Shown here: one piece after another, positions 45,599 to 54,618 of the stretch | How the letters are laid out: each line of letters begins with the position of its first letter | Numbering within the stretch: position 1 is the stretch's first letter | Assembly: GCF_004366355.1 (NCBI RefSeq) | Contig: NZ_SODV01000002.1 | Span: forward strand, 1,962,768-2,026,767 | From: Dinghuibacter silviterrae | GTDB taxonomy: Bacteria > Bacteroidota > Bacteroidia > Chitinophagales > Chitinophagaceae | DNA length: 64,000 nt | Reading direction: 5' to 3' | Made by a program: the position numbers and the translations under genes | The notes under the pieces: generated by a model | What the model was told of the DNA's origin: nothing | Databases searched by the model: none | Seen by the model: only the letters and a program-made list of their open reading frames with translations

Positions 45599-46645
45599 AT
45601 GCGCCATTTTCAACAGTACCACCCCACCCATCTCCAGCAGGGGACGAGGGTCCGCCGTTACGAAACAAAGCTGGGAGAACGCCTGCGCACCGCGGGGGCA
45701 GACTGGAAGGAGTCCCTGGCTAAAACCCCTGCCCGGTTTGTGTTGCTGGGGATCCCGGAGGACATCGGCGTAAAGGCCAACGGGGGAACGGGGGGGACGT
45801 CGACGGCCTGGCCGGCTTTTATCGACGCTTTTCTGAACATCCAAAGCACCGATACGTTTAGCGGGGAAGAAATCCTGCTCCTGGGCGCGTTTGATTTCAG
45901 CGAGGTCAGCCGGACGATCGAAATGAACGCCAAAAACAGCGAGGAAGGGCTACAGGCCTACCGGCACGCTGTTTCCGGGGTGGTCGACGAAGAAGTGGAA
46001 GAGGTCATCAAATACGTCACGGCCGCCGGGAAGATCCCGCTGGTCGTGGGTGGCGGACACAACAATGCTTATCCCATCATCAAGGGAGCGGCGAAGGGGT
46101 GGAGACAAAACGGAAAAATGGACCGTCCCCGCCTCAATGTCCTGAACCTGGACGCCCACGCGGATTTCCGGATAGAGGAGGGGCGGCATAGCGGCAATGC
46201 ATTCCGGTATGCGATGAACGAGGATTTCCTCGACCGGTATGCGGTGATCGGGTTGCACGAGAACTACAACAGCCAGTCCATGATGGACGACCTTTACCAG
46301 AATACGCGCATCCAGTATACGACCTACGAGGATATTTTCCTCCGGGGCCTCCTGAGCTTCGAGCAGGCGGTCCAGACCGCCATGACCTTTGCTAAGATCG
46401 GGCTCACGGGAATCGAGCTGGACCTGGATGCGATCGAAAACGTGCTGGCCAGTGCCCAGACGCCTTGCGGCATCAACCTGCTCCAGGCGCGGCAATACCT
46501 TTGGATGACGGCTTCGGAATTGCAGCCTGCTTATCTGCACATCGCGGAAGGCGCTTCACAGACGGAAGACGGGCGGCGCGATCCCACCATAGGGAAGCTG
46601 ATCGCCTTCCTGGTGAGTGACTTCGTGAAAGCCATGCCCGCTTAG
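45599..46645 (+). CDS. hutG: Formimidoylglutamase (arginase/ureohydrolase family)
   Basis: Last hut step in this organism: N-formimino-glutamate to glutamate plus formamide, an Mn-dependent cytoplasmic enzyme. 348 residues from the ATG at 45599 (a TTG two codons upstream is also in frame). Ureohydrolase metal ligands: His154 in GGGHNNAYPI, the DAHAD block Asp185/His187/Asp189 (NLDAHADFR), and Asp275/Asp277 in ELDLDAIEN. Family assignment is certain. The formimidoylglutamase call rests on the hut context, since arginases and agmatinases share the motifs. It lies downstream of hutI beyond the lipoprotein and its remnant. Its stop overlaps that of the convergent TlpA-like gene by 4 bases. Confidence 0.88.
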   Translation: MRHFQQYHPTHLQQGTRVRRYETKLGERLRTAGADWKESLAKTPARFVLLGIPEDIGVKANGGTGGTSTAWPAFIDAFLNIQSTDTFSGEEILLLGAFDFSEVSRTIEMNAKNSEEGLQAYRHAVSGVVDEEVEEVIKYVTAAGKIPLVVGGGHNNAYPIIKGAAKGWRQNGKMDRPRLNVLNLDAHADFRIEEGRHSGNAFRYAMNEDFLDRYAVIGLHENYNSQSMMDDLYQNTRIQYTTYEDIFLRGLLSFEQAVQTAMTFAKIGLTGIELDLDAIENVLASAQTPCGINLLQARQYLWMTASELQPAYLHIAEGASQTEDGRRDPTIGKLIAFLVSDFVKAMPA

Positions 46646-48495
46646 GGCTTCGTCGCCAACTGTATCATACTCTCCATTTCCTCCACAGTCGCCTGCGTAT
46701 CCCCGTTGAACCCGACCGCCTTGAACCGGAGGTTCCCGTTCGGGTCGATCACGAACTTGGTCGGGATACCTTCGACCTTATACTTGCCCACCACGTCGTT
46801 GTCGTTGTCCATCAGGATGTGGAACGTGTAGGGATTGGCCGCCGCAAAGTCGGAAGCGTTTTTGTTTTTGTCGTCGGCGTTTTCCCAGGTATCGATAAAC
46901 AGCAGTACGACGTTGTTGTCGGCCTTGTGTTTATCCACGAGCTTTTGCATGGCCGGGAAAGAAGCCTTGCAAGGCCCGCACCAGGTCGCCCAGAAATCCA
47001 GCACGACGGTCTTTCCGCGATAGCTGTCCAGGGAAACCTTGTCCCCCTTCAGGTCCCGGAGGACGAAGTGCGCCGCTGGCTCGTTCAGGATCGTCTTGAT
47101 CATTTCGGCCTGCTTTGCCGCTTTGGCCTTGCTTTCCAGAGCCGCCAGGGCGTCGTCGGCGCTGCCGCTGCCGTTGTACAGCCTTTTATACTCTGCCACC
47201 ATCGAGGAATCGTAGTCGCCTTTGGCGATGTAGGTGCTCAGCCCGGCGATCACCTTGGAGGGCTTTTCTACTTTTTCCATCATTAAGTAATAGCGTCCCA
47301 CGATGCTCTTGTCTGCATCCGCGATCTTCATGGCGATGGATTCAAAGGAAAAGGCGTTTTTATAGTCCCCGGTCTTATACAACAGGTAGGCATAAGTATC
47401 GGCGTACAGGGCGTACGAATTTTTCAGTTCCTGTACATATTGTGTCTTTGTGTAGTAGGCGGGTTTCCCTTCCCCGCTTGCCTCCAGGGCGGTCAGGGTA
47501 TCCAGGGATGCCTTGGACAGCGCCGTGGCCTCTGCCAGCGACTGGCCCTTCTCGACGGCCGACCAGGCGATGTTGTTGTACAACGCCGCCAAGGATGAAC
47601 CGCGGAGATCGGGCGGAATGCGCTTGACGGCCTCGTTGACATCTCCCTTTTCGGCATAGGCATAGATAATGCCTTGATTCATGGCCCGGCCTATGGTCAT
47701 TCCACCCCCTGGTGCCGGCGGTTCGTTGGGAAAGGCCTTCTTATAGGCGTCGAGGATCTTTTTCTTTTCCTCAACATCAACAGCGGCCGATTCCTTCCGG
47801 TAAAAGTCCATTTTAAGCCAGTCCCCGGAGGGATATTTCTGGTGAAAAAGATTGGTCAGGATATCGGACAGCGGTTTGTCTTTGAGCTGCCGGCCGGCTA
47901 TAAAGGCCGCGGTGGTATAGGTCGACTCGGTAGCGCTGGTATCCAGGGGGAGAGAGGAGATTTCCTTTAAGGCCCTGGTGGTATCCTTTTTATACGCCAG
48001 GTAGTAGGTCACCTTATCGTAGAATGCCGTCGGGGCTTCTGTAAGAGACGCCCAATACTGTTGCTGAAACCCGTCCGCCCGGTCCTTGTCCGGGGTCATC
48101 CCAAAGGCGAACTTACCGAAGTTACCGTAGGCCTCTGCAAGGGCCTTGTAGCCGTCCCGGAGGGGCTGGCCGTCTGCTCCGTTCAACCCGGAAGCGACCA
48201 CCTTGAGGGGCTTTCCGGCGGGGTCGAACACGCTCAGGACAATGGCCGTGGCCGTATCCGGGACGCTACCGGTGGCAGTCCATCCGTCCCCATCTCGGTG
48301 AAATGACAGGTCCTGGGCCTGGATGTTGTTCTTTTTATTAAAGGAAAAAAGCCCGCCGGCCAGCTCGCGCTTTTTGGCCAGGGCCTTGTCCTCCGAGGTA
48401 TAGTGTACGGTCACCTGGGTTCCGGGTTGCGGCGTAGCGGGGTTGACCAAAAGGGTGTCGTGCAAAAGCGCGAGCAGCAGCAAGGTAAAATGCAT
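46642..48495 (-). CDS. Secreted TlpA-like thioredoxin-domain protein
   Basis: Periplasmic thiol-disulfide protein, 617 residues, with a short signal peptide (HFTLLLLALLHDTLL). The N-terminal domain is beta-rich (about 20-130). A long helical, TPR-like region follows (about 140-470, many Ala/Lys/Tyr-rich helices). The C-terminal thioredoxin fold (about 480-617) has the redox pair Cys506-Gly-Pro-Cys509 in FWATWCGPCKASFPAM, a cis-Pro in VEGIPTKFVID, and the usual YRGKTVVLDFWA strand. Such three-part proteins are common in Bacteroidota, where they reduce or shuffle disulfides of exported proteins. The partner is unknown. It is convergent with hutG. Confidence 0.9.
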   Translation of the reverse strand: MHFTLLLLALLHDTLLVNPATPQPGTQVTVHYTSEDKALAKKRELAGGLFSFNKKNNIQAQDLSFHRDGDGWTATGSVPDTATAIVLSVFDPAGKPLKVVASGLNGADGQPLRDGYKALAEAYGNFGKFAFGMTPDKDRADGFQQQYWASLTEAPTAFYDKVTYYLAYKKDTTRALKEISSLPLDTSATESTYTTAAFIAGRQLKDKPLSDILTNLFHQKYPSGDWLKMDFYRKESAAVDVEEKKKILDAYKKAFPNEPPAPGGGMTIGRAMNQGIIYAYAEKGDVNEAVKRIPPDLRGSSLAALYNNIAWSAVEKGQSLAEATALSKASLDTLTALEASGEGKPAYYTKTQYVQELKNSYALYADTYAYLLYKTGDYKNAFSFESIAMKIADADKSIVGRYYLMMEKVEKPSKVIAGLSTYIAKGDYDSSMVAEYKRLYNGSGSADDALAALESKAKAAKQAEMIKTILNEPAAHFVLRDLKGDKVSLDSYRGKTVVLDFWATWCGPCKASFPAMQKLVDKHKADNNVVLLFIDTWENADDKNKNASDFAAANPYTFHILMDNDNDVVGKYKVEGIPTKFVIDPNGNLRFKAVGFNGDTQATVEEMESMIQLATKP

Positions 48496-48551
48496 ATAAC
48501 TATACTTTTAGGTATGAATATAGGGAATTCAAACGAAGGCGCATAGCCCCC

Positions 48552-50783
48552 TTAAAAATTTATGCCGAGGTTAACGTATCCCAGCACCTTCCTGCTTTGA
48601 TCCCCATACATCAGGCTAAACTCGATCGGCCCGATGGGGCTGTCGTAACCGGCAGACAGGGAAGACCCGGACAGGAAGGAGGGACTGACCAACTGGTCTT
48701 TGACGTTTAGGTAATTGTAGACCCCGACGTTTTCCCGGGCCGTCAGGTATATCTGGGGCAGGGCTTCGTAGCGGAAACCCAACAGGAGGCTGCTGATCGA
48801 AGACGTATAGACCATGCCTTCATCATACCCGGCAAACGTAACCTGGTTGTGGAATTGAGGCGTAAGGCCCCCAACCATGAAGTCGTTGACACGGTTGACC
48901 TGGTAGCGGAAATTCACGGCCGTCTGGGTTTGCCAGAAAAGGGTGCTTTTCCGGTGGAGGCTGATGTATTGGGTAGCGTCCAGCAAGAAACGGGTATAGT
49001 CGGCGGCGTTCTTGTTCAAAGAGTCCGTGTTGACGCGGACGCCGTTGTCGGTGATTTCGAAGTCCGGGGATTGCCCGTAGGTCAGGTCATATTCGGCATT
49101 GACCTTCGAGCCCGATCGGGGATAATTCCAGCGGTCCAGCGTATTGACCTGGAAATAAGGATAGGAAGTAAAGAAATTGTCCGCGCCCTTGAGCACCAGG
49201 GGAGAGGTCAGCACGGGCCGGAAGACCGAATTTTCGAAACGCGTGCCCAGCCCCAGGGCGACGATGCGGTTGACCGAGCGCTGGATCCGCAGGTCGCCCA
49301 CTGCATAGAGGTTCCGGTAGATCCCGTCCTGGTCGAAATTGGTGTAGGTATTGTATTCCGGGGCTTCGTCCTCAAAGGTGGCGATGAGGGCCGTTTGGTT
49401 GTGGGTGCCGAAGTATTGCAGGTGTTGTCCCTTGATCCGGAAGGTCTGCCCGATGCTCAAGGTGACCAGGCTCCGGCTGTGCTTTGTAAAGTAGTTGCGC
49501 GTGGTGAGGTCGGCGATGAGGTTGGCCCCGGAGAAAATATTATAACTCAGCGCCACCTTGGCTTCCGTCGTGGGGTTTTCGGACACCTCGAAGACCAGCA
49601 GGGCCGTGCTGTCCGGGCGGGGCTCCAGGTAGTACATGACTTTGCCATAGTACCGCGTCCCGTATACCCTCCGGGCCATCAGCGTGACCTGGCGGGCGGT
49701 ATACTTTCGGGGGCCCTTGTATCCGAGCATGTCCACAAAAAAGGTGGAGTCGGTTTTCACCAGCCCACGGATCTGGATGTCGGATACCTGGACCGAATCC
49801 ACCAGGGGAAGCCGGTTTTGCGGGGCGGGCTCCGGTCCGTACAGGGCATCCAGGGAATCTTTCAGGCGTTTGATAGCGGGATAGTACTCCCGTCCTTTCT
49901 CCACGCCCTGCTGGATGATCTCGTTTGCCCGTCCAAAGCTCGCGGCCGAGTAGCCCAGCATCGGGTGATAGATATATAAATCGGTTAACGACTGCTGGTG
50001 TTTGTTGTCTTCCGCCTCTTTAAAAAAGGCGATCTGGAGCAACACCTGTAAAACGTTGTTGATCTTTTTGGTGGGTAGGAGTCCATTCGCAACGCTGCTC
50101 CCGATCACTATTTTTGCCCCCATATCCCTGACCTCCTGCACCGGGAAGTTCCGGACCACGCCGCCGTCCACCAACATCACGGAATCGATCCGCACCGCCG
50201 TAAACACCGTGGGAATGGCCATGCTAGACCGGATGGCTTTGACCAGCTCGCCCTTGTCCAACACCACGATCGAACCGTCCGATATGTTGGTGGCGATGCA
50301 TTTGAAGGGGATGGACAGTTTTGTAAAGTCCTTTGTCTGGTATACGGGGTAAAAAAGCTCGCTGAACTTCAACCAGAGTTCCTCCGCCTCCAGCAAACCC
50401 GTCGGCAGCCGGAACCCGTGGTTTGACCAGGGGAGCTCCAGGGCGTATTTGCCGTACTCGTCCTTCTCCTCCATTTTCAGGCTGGTCAGGTTGGTCTGGT
50501 TGCTGAGCAGGCTGGCCCAGTCGATGGCCCGCGTGATCTTTTCCAAGGTATCCGCGGAATATCCCGCGGCATAGAGCCCGCCGATGATGCTGCCCATGCT
50601 CGTCCCCGTGATGGCGTCCACCTTTAGCCCCGCCGAGTCGATGGCCTTGAGGATGCCGATATGCGCCAGCCCTTTGGCGCCGCCCCCGCTAAGGGTCACG
50701 CCGACCGGGGGACGGGTTTGCGCCGCCGCTCCTAAAAAAGAAACGCAACAGAGGAAAAGGACGACCAGGCGCAAATGCATCAT
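48552..50783 (-). CDS. Patatin-like phospholipase with POTRA and outer-membrane barrel (PlpD-type)
   Basis: Predicted type Vd-like surface phospholipase, 743 residues, signal peptide ending FLGAAAQ. The patatin domain (about 25-300) has the oxyanion loop LSGGGAKGLAH, nucleophile Ser62 in GTSMGS and catalytic Asp206 in LVDGGVVRNFP. Next comes a POTRA-like segment (about 310-390, IQIRGLVKTDSTFFVDMLGY), then an Omp85-like barrel (about 400-743, LVFEVSENPTTEAKVALSYN to SLMYGDQSRKVLGYVNLGINF with terminal Phe). In PlpD proteins the barrel carries the lipase to the surface. All catalytic residues are present. It is codirectional with the TlpA-like gene, 56 bases upstream of it. Confidence 0.93.
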   Translation of the reverse strand: MMHLRLVVLFLCCVSFLGAAAQTRPPVGVTLSGGGAKGLAHIGILKAIDSAGLKVDAITGTSMGSIIGGLYAAGYSADTLEKITRAIDWASLLSNQTNLTSLKMEEKDEYGKYALELPWSNHGFRLPTGLLEAEELWLKFSELFYPVYQTKDFTKLSIPFKCIATNISDGSIVVLDKGELVKAIRSSMAIPTVFTAVRIDSVMLVDGGVVRNFPVQEVRDMGAKIVIGSSVANGLLPTKKINNVLQVLLQIAFFKEAEDNKHQQSLTDLYIYHPMLGYSAASFGRANEIIQQGVEKGREYYPAIKRLKDSLDALYGPEPAPQNRLPLVDSVQVSDIQIRGLVKTDSTFFVDMLGYKGPRKYTARQVTLMARRVYGTRYYGKVMYYLEPRPDSTALLVFEVSENPTTEAKVALSYNIFSGANLIADLTTRNYFTKHSRSLVTLSIGQTFRIKGQHLQYFGTHNQTALIATFEDEAPEYNTYTNFDQDGIYRNLYAVGDLRIQRSVNRIVALGLGTRFENSVFRPVLTSPLVLKGADNFFTSYPYFQVNTLDRWNYPRSGSKVNAEYDLTYGQSPDFEITDNGVRVNTDSLNKNAADYTRFLLDATQYISLHRKSTLFWQTQTAVNFRYQVNRVNDFMVGGLTPQFHNQVTFAGYDEGMVYTSSISSLLLGFRYEALPQIYLTARENVGVYNYLNVKDQLVSPSFLSGSSLSAGYDSPIGPIEFSLMYGDQSRKVLGYVNLGINF

Positions 50784-50806
50784 GGCCTGAAATTAAGGGA
50801 TTATCC

Positions 50807-51430
50807 CTAGCGGTCTGCCAGGTCTTTCTTAGAGAGCTTGATCAGCACTCTTTTTTCCTTCATATCCCTGACGATTTCCTTACTATAGGAATCCGCGAGG
50901 TCATTGGCGGAACTGGGATCGAATGAATTGCTTTGGACCGAGTACAACACCTTGTCGGAGGTCACGTCGTAGAAATTGGTCTCCCAGGCAAAACAGTTGG
51001 CGCTGCGCACATAGCCGGGGCTATAGTAGCCGCCGCCCCAGCCCCAACCCCAGCCCCAGGGACTGGGATAGATGGTGCCCGGGACGTATTGACGCGTCCG
51101 GCGATGGTCGGTCTGGGAAATCGTCAGCAGGCCATCCGCGCCGTCGGATTTTGCCTTGGCAACGGACGCCTGTTCGGTCATGCCTTCAAAGGCTTTGGGC
51201 CCAAATTCCTGAAATGCGGACACCGCCTCATAACCGTTGCGGCGGAGCTGTTCCACCATGCTGTGTTCCATAGCCTGGCGGATATTGCGCTGGTTGTCGG
51301 GTACCATCGCGAGTACCATGACTTTGCTGTAGTGCACGGCGGGCACCCTGTCGTTCCTCCAGGAAGACGTGATGTGCGTGTTGCTACAGGCGGCCAGCAG
51401 AAAAAGGGCGAGGATCCAGGTCTTTCTCAT
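50807..51430 (-). CDS. Lipoprotein of unknown function with a Trp/Gly-rich loop
   Basis: 207 residues. Lipoprotein signal LALFLLAACS (Cys15). The soluble region has SWRNDRVPAVHYSKVMVLAM and EQLRRNGYEAVSAF, a layout like DUF4136-type lipoproteins, though I cannot confirm the family. An unusual low-complexity stretch (PSPWGWGWGWGGGYYSPGY) follows at about 122-140, probably an exposed flexible loop. The end is charged and helical (SKEIVRDMKEKRVLIKLSKKDLADR). It lies 23 bases upstream of the patatin gene on the same strand, so co-expression is likely. Confidence 0.78.
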   Translation of the reverse strand: MRKTWILALFLLAACSNTHITSSWRNDRVPAVHYSKVMVLAMVPDNQRNIRQAMEHSMVEQLRRNGYEAVSAFQEFGPKAFEGMTEQASVAKAKSDGADGLLTISQTDHRRTRQYVPGTIYPSPWGWGWGWGGGYYSPGYVRSANCFAWETNFYDVTSDKVLYSVQSNSFDPSSANDLADSYSKEIVRDMKEKRVLIKLSKKDLADR

Positions 51431-51490
51431 AACACTTAGACCCCGGAAGTGCCCGGAGGTTAAACGAAACCCCGGGACTATAACAAACCT

Positions 51491-52399
51491 TTAAAGGTTG
51501 GCGACCAAATAAACTTCGTTGTTCAGGTAAGGACCACCGGGATAAGGAGCGGAGTAGTCCAGGTTGACCCAGTATTCCCCGTTGTGGGCGTGGTAGAAGA
51601 TACGATCCACGTGCTCGTCGGCGAACAGGGTCCGCACGGCTTGTTGGAAGGTATCGAAGTCGGCCTTATTCCCTACATACAGTTCAGGGTACATGTGGCC
51701 TTTAATTACCACCAGCCGGGCTTGGGCGCCGATGGCTTCCATACAGGAGCCCATCAGGATGGCGTGGTCGTCGCAGTCCCCACCCAACCCGTTCAGGATG
51801 GTTTCTTTCGGGGTGGCGTAGTATTCGTTGTCCTTCGGATCGGGGACGTATTTGAAGTTGTGGTTGATGTATTTAAAAAGGGAGAGCTCCCGGGCCACCA
51901 TCTGGTATTTGGGAAAAGCATTGTCAAAGCTTTCCAGCGAATGCTTTACGGCGAAATTGCGGACCATGGGATCGGTAATGGTAGCCCTGGAACGCAGGGT
52001 GTCGGCCAGTTGGGTGCGGCTGTCACCCCAGAGGTCCGGAACGACATTCAAAGAAGAAATTTCTTTTTGGTCGCGGGCGTTCCAATTGCCTGTCACATAG
52101 TGGCTATAGTCATGGACCGCGTTAACGAGGGTGTAGCCCCCAGATAACTGATTGTATACCAATACGGAGAAAAGTAAAAGGGTGGCGGGGATCACCAACG
52201 GGCGGAACAGATCGATCATGATCCGGATGACGACCAGGGCCACCAGGAAGGAAAAAATCATGGTCACCACGAAGTGGTGGATCTGAACATTGGGTAAAAA
52301 CCGATTGATTAACAGGCCCAAAGGAAGGAGGGCGAGGAAACCGAATATTTCCGAAAGAAAGACTTTAGTGTTTTCGTAGAGGGAATTTGTCGCTTTCAT
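51491..52399 (-). CDS. Membrane protein with a transglutaminase-like domain
   Basis: 302 residues. Three hydrophobic helices at the start (FGFLALLPLGLLINRFL, FVVTMIFSFLVALVVIRIMI, LVIPATLLLFSVLVY) anchor a soluble domain, probably periplasmic. This domain is transglutaminase-like: GLGGDCDDHAILMGSCMEAIGAQARLVVIKGH holds the Cys and Asp of the usual C-D-D/H-x-x-x core, followed by the HAHNGEYWVNLDY block with the His. Such domains can be cysteine proteases or crosslinkers. It is divergent from parE across a 314-base gap. The gene downstream on the same strand is a lipoprotein. The substrate is unknown. Confidence 0.82.
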   Translation of the reverse strand: MKATNSLYENTKVFLSEIFGFLALLPLGLLINRFLPNVQIHHFVVTMIFSFLVALVVIRIMIDLFRPLVIPATLLLFSVLVYNQLSGGYTLVNAVHDYSHYVTGNWNARDQKEISSLNVVPDLWGDSRTQLADTLRSRATITDPMVRNFAVKHSLESFDNAFPKYQMVARELSLFKYINHNFKYVPDPKDNEYYATPKETILNGLGGDCDDHAILMGSCMEAIGAQARLVVIKGHMYPELYVGNKADFDTFQQAVRTLFADEHVDRIFYHAHNGEYWVNLDYSAPYPGGPYLNNEVYLVANL

Positions 52400-52538
52400 A
52401 ACGGTTCTTCGTTTATTGGATAATAGGGTACCGGGCTAACTTGGTTACTTGTTCGTTAATGAATGTACGTAGAAAAACGGATAAAAACATCAGACCGGTA
52501 ACTTTTTATTAACAGATTTTTGCTCCGACCAGGTAGAA

Positions 52539-52587
52539 GTACGGTTGCGGCGGACTAAGCGGACAATTTAGTCCGCCGCAACCGTAC
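52539..52587. promoter_or_regulatory. Perfect 20-bp inverted repeat in the parE upstream region
   Basis: The arm 52539-52558 (GTACGGTTGCGGCGGACTAA) is exactly mirrored at 52568-52587 around a 9-base loop. It lies in the divergent gap before parE, 127 bases from its ATG. A transcript would fold into a strong hairpin. A regulator site, a terminator for antisense RNA, or a small mobile palindrome are all possible. Confidence 0.7.
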
Positions 52588-52600
52588 CGCTCATGATTTT

Positions 52601-52623
52601 AAAGGGCGCCGGAGGCGCCCTTT
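52601..52623. terminator. Second GC-rich hairpin before parE
   Basis: AAAGGGCGCC (52601-52610), loop GGA, GGCGCCCTTT (52614-52623): a perfect 10-bp stem, 13 bases after the larger palindrome. It resembles an intrinsic terminator but there is no gene to end here on either strand. The remaining gap 52400-52713 shows nothing else besides the parE promoter box. Confidence 0.5.
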
Positions 52624-52676
52624 GCGCTGTTCACCTTTGTTGATAACCAAAAAGTGGGCCGAATACCTCCATGTAT

Positions 52677-52684
52677 TATATTTG
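52677..52684 (+). promoter_or_regulatory. -7 promoter box of the parE gene
   Basis: TATATTTG is an exact match to the Bacteroidota -7 consensus TAnnTTTG, 29 bases upstream of the parE ATG, in the expected position. I see no TTG at the ideal upstream distance. Confidence 0.5.
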
Positions 52685-52713
52685 CCCCGGGTGTTATTAC
52701 TAAGAATTTTAGT

Positions 52714-54618
52714 ATGGCTGATAATAATAAAGACTTATTCAATTACACGGAAGACTCCATCCGGTCCCTGGACTGGAGGGAGCACATCCGTCTTCGTCCG
52801 GGGATGTATATCGGGAAGCTGGGCGACGGAACCAGCCCGGACGACGGGATTTATGTGCTCCTCAAGGAAGTGCTCGACAACTGCATCGACGAGCACACGA
52901 TGGGCTATGGCAAACAGGTCGACCTGACCATTGAAGGTAAGACGGTGACCGTCAGGGACTTCGGTCGGGGTATCCCCCTGGGAAAAGTGGTCGACGTGGT
53001 CTCGAAGATCAATACCGGCGCCAAATACGACAGCCAGGCTTTCCAGAAGTCGGTGGGGCTGAACGGGGTGGGTACCAAGGCGGTGAATGCTTTGAGCAGC
53101 TATTTTAAAGTGGAGAGTATCCGGGACGGGAAGTCGAAGGTCGCCGAATTCCAAAGGGGTGAGCTGACCAAGGACCACAAGGAGGCCAAAACCAACGAGC
53201 CCAACGGTACCCAAGTCACCTTTATCGCGGACGAAACCGTATTTAAGAACTTCCACTTCGTCCACGAATACCTGGACAACCAGCTTTGGAACTATTGCTA
53301 CCTGAATGCCGGGCTGATCATCCAGTTTAATGGGAAAAAATACGTCAGCAAAAACGGTCTCCTGGACCTGCTCCAGCGGAAGTCCAACCCTGACGAGATC
53401 CGTTATCCCATCATCCACCTCAAAGGGAACGACATAGAGGTGGCCCTGACCCACAACAACGACTACGGCGAAGACATCTATTCTTTTGTCAACGGTCAAT
53501 ACACCACCCAGGGCGGGACGCACCAGCAGGCCTTCCGGGAAGGTTTTGTAAAAACCATCCGTGATTTTTATAAAAAGGACTATGACGTCCAGGACATCCG
53601 CCAAAGCATCGTGGCGGCCGTCTCGGTCCGCGTCCAGGAACCTGTCTTCGAGTCCCAAACCAAAACAAAGCTCGGCTCCCTCAACGTTTTCGACGGCGGT
53701 CCGAGCATGAAAAACTTTGTGGGTGACTTCCTCGCAAAGGCGCTGGACGACTACCTCCACAAAAATCCCACCTCCGCCGACGCGCTCAAAAAGCGGATCG
53801 AGCAAAGCGAACGCGAACGCAAAGAGCTCGCGGGGATCAAAAAGCTCGCCAACGAGCGCGCCAAAAAGGCCAACCTCCACAACAAAAAACTGCGAGACTG
53901 CCGGGTCCACCTGGACGACGAACCCCCGGGCCGCGGCAAGGAGGAGTTCATCGAGCGCCAGCAACAAACCACCATATTTATTACTGAAGGCGACTCCGCC
54001 AGCGGGTCCATCACCAAGTCCAGGGACGTCGATACCCAGGCGGTGTTTTCGCTCCGCGGTAAACCCCTCAACTGTTACAGCCTGACCAAAAAGGTGGTCT
54101 ACGAAAACGAGGAGTTTAACCTCCTGCAACACGCCCTCAACATCGAGGAGGGGCTCGAAGGGCTTCGCTACAACAGGATCATCATCGCCACCGATGCCGA
54201 CGTCGACGGTATGCACATCCGTTTGCTGATGATGACCTTCTTCCTGCAATTTTTCCCCGACCTCGTCAAAAGACAACACGTGTCCGTCCTTGAAACCCCG
54301 CTTTTCCGGGTTCGCAATAAACAGGAGACCATTTATTGTTATGACGAGGCCGAAAAACAGGCCGCCATCAAAAAGCTTGGCGGCAAACCCGAGATCACCC
54401 GCTTCAAAGGCCTCGGTGAAATCTCCCCCGACGAGTTCGGCCGGTTTATCGGACCCGACATGCGCGTCCAGCCCGTCCTCCTCGAAGACGGCGACCACAT
54501 CCAGGGGCTGCTCGAATATTATATGGGTAAAAACACCATGGAAAGACAGGAATTCATCATCAACAACCTCAGGGTGGAAATGGACGCGGCAGAGCTGGAG
54601 GAGGCTCCAGGCAAATAA
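52714..54618 (+). CDS. parE: DNA topoisomerase IV subunit B
   Basis: ATPase subunit of topoisomerase IV, which unlinks daughter chromosomes together with ParC. 634 residues from the ATG at 52714 ([16 protein letters not shown]), which matches the family start better than the longer frame. GHKL ATPase: [40 protein letters not shown]. Toprim: [14 protein letters not shown] and [14 protein letters not shown]. The C-terminal block [14 protein letters not shown] is conserved. It could be a GyrB paralogue, but its size and the pairing with a ParC-length gene 3 kb downstream favour ParE. It is followed directly by a DUF1835 gene with no gap. Confidence 0.93.
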   Translation: MADNNKDLFNYTEDSIRSLDWREHIRLRPGMYIGKLGDGTSPDDGIYVLLKEVLDNCIDEHTMGYGKQVDLTIEGKTVTVRDFGRGIPLGKVVDVVSKINTGAKYDSQAFQKSVGLNGVGTKAVNALSSYFKVESIRDGKSKVAEFQRGELTKDHKEAKTNEPNGTQVTFIADETVFKNFHFVHEYLDNQLWNYCYLNAGLIIQFNGKKYVSKNGLLDLLQRKSNPDEIRYPIIHLKGNDIEVALTHNNDYGEDIYSFVNGQYTTQGGTHQQAFREGFVKTIRDFYKKDYDVQDIRQSIVAAVSVRVQEPVFESQTKTKLGSLNVFDGGPSMKNFVGDFLAKALDDYLHKNPTSADALKKRIEQSERERKELAGIKKLANERAKKANLHNKKLRDCRVHLDDEPPGRGKEEFIERQQQTTIFITEGDSASGSITKSRDVDTQAVFSLRGKPLNCYSLTKKVVYENEEFNLLQHALNIEEGLEGLRYNRIIIATDADVDGMHIRLLMMTFFLQFFPDLVKRQHVSVLETPLFRVRNKQETIYCYDEAEKQAAIKKLGGKPEITRFKGLGEISPDEFGRFIGPDMRVQPVLLEDGDHIQGLLEYYMGKNTMERQEFIINNLRVEMDAAELEEAPGK

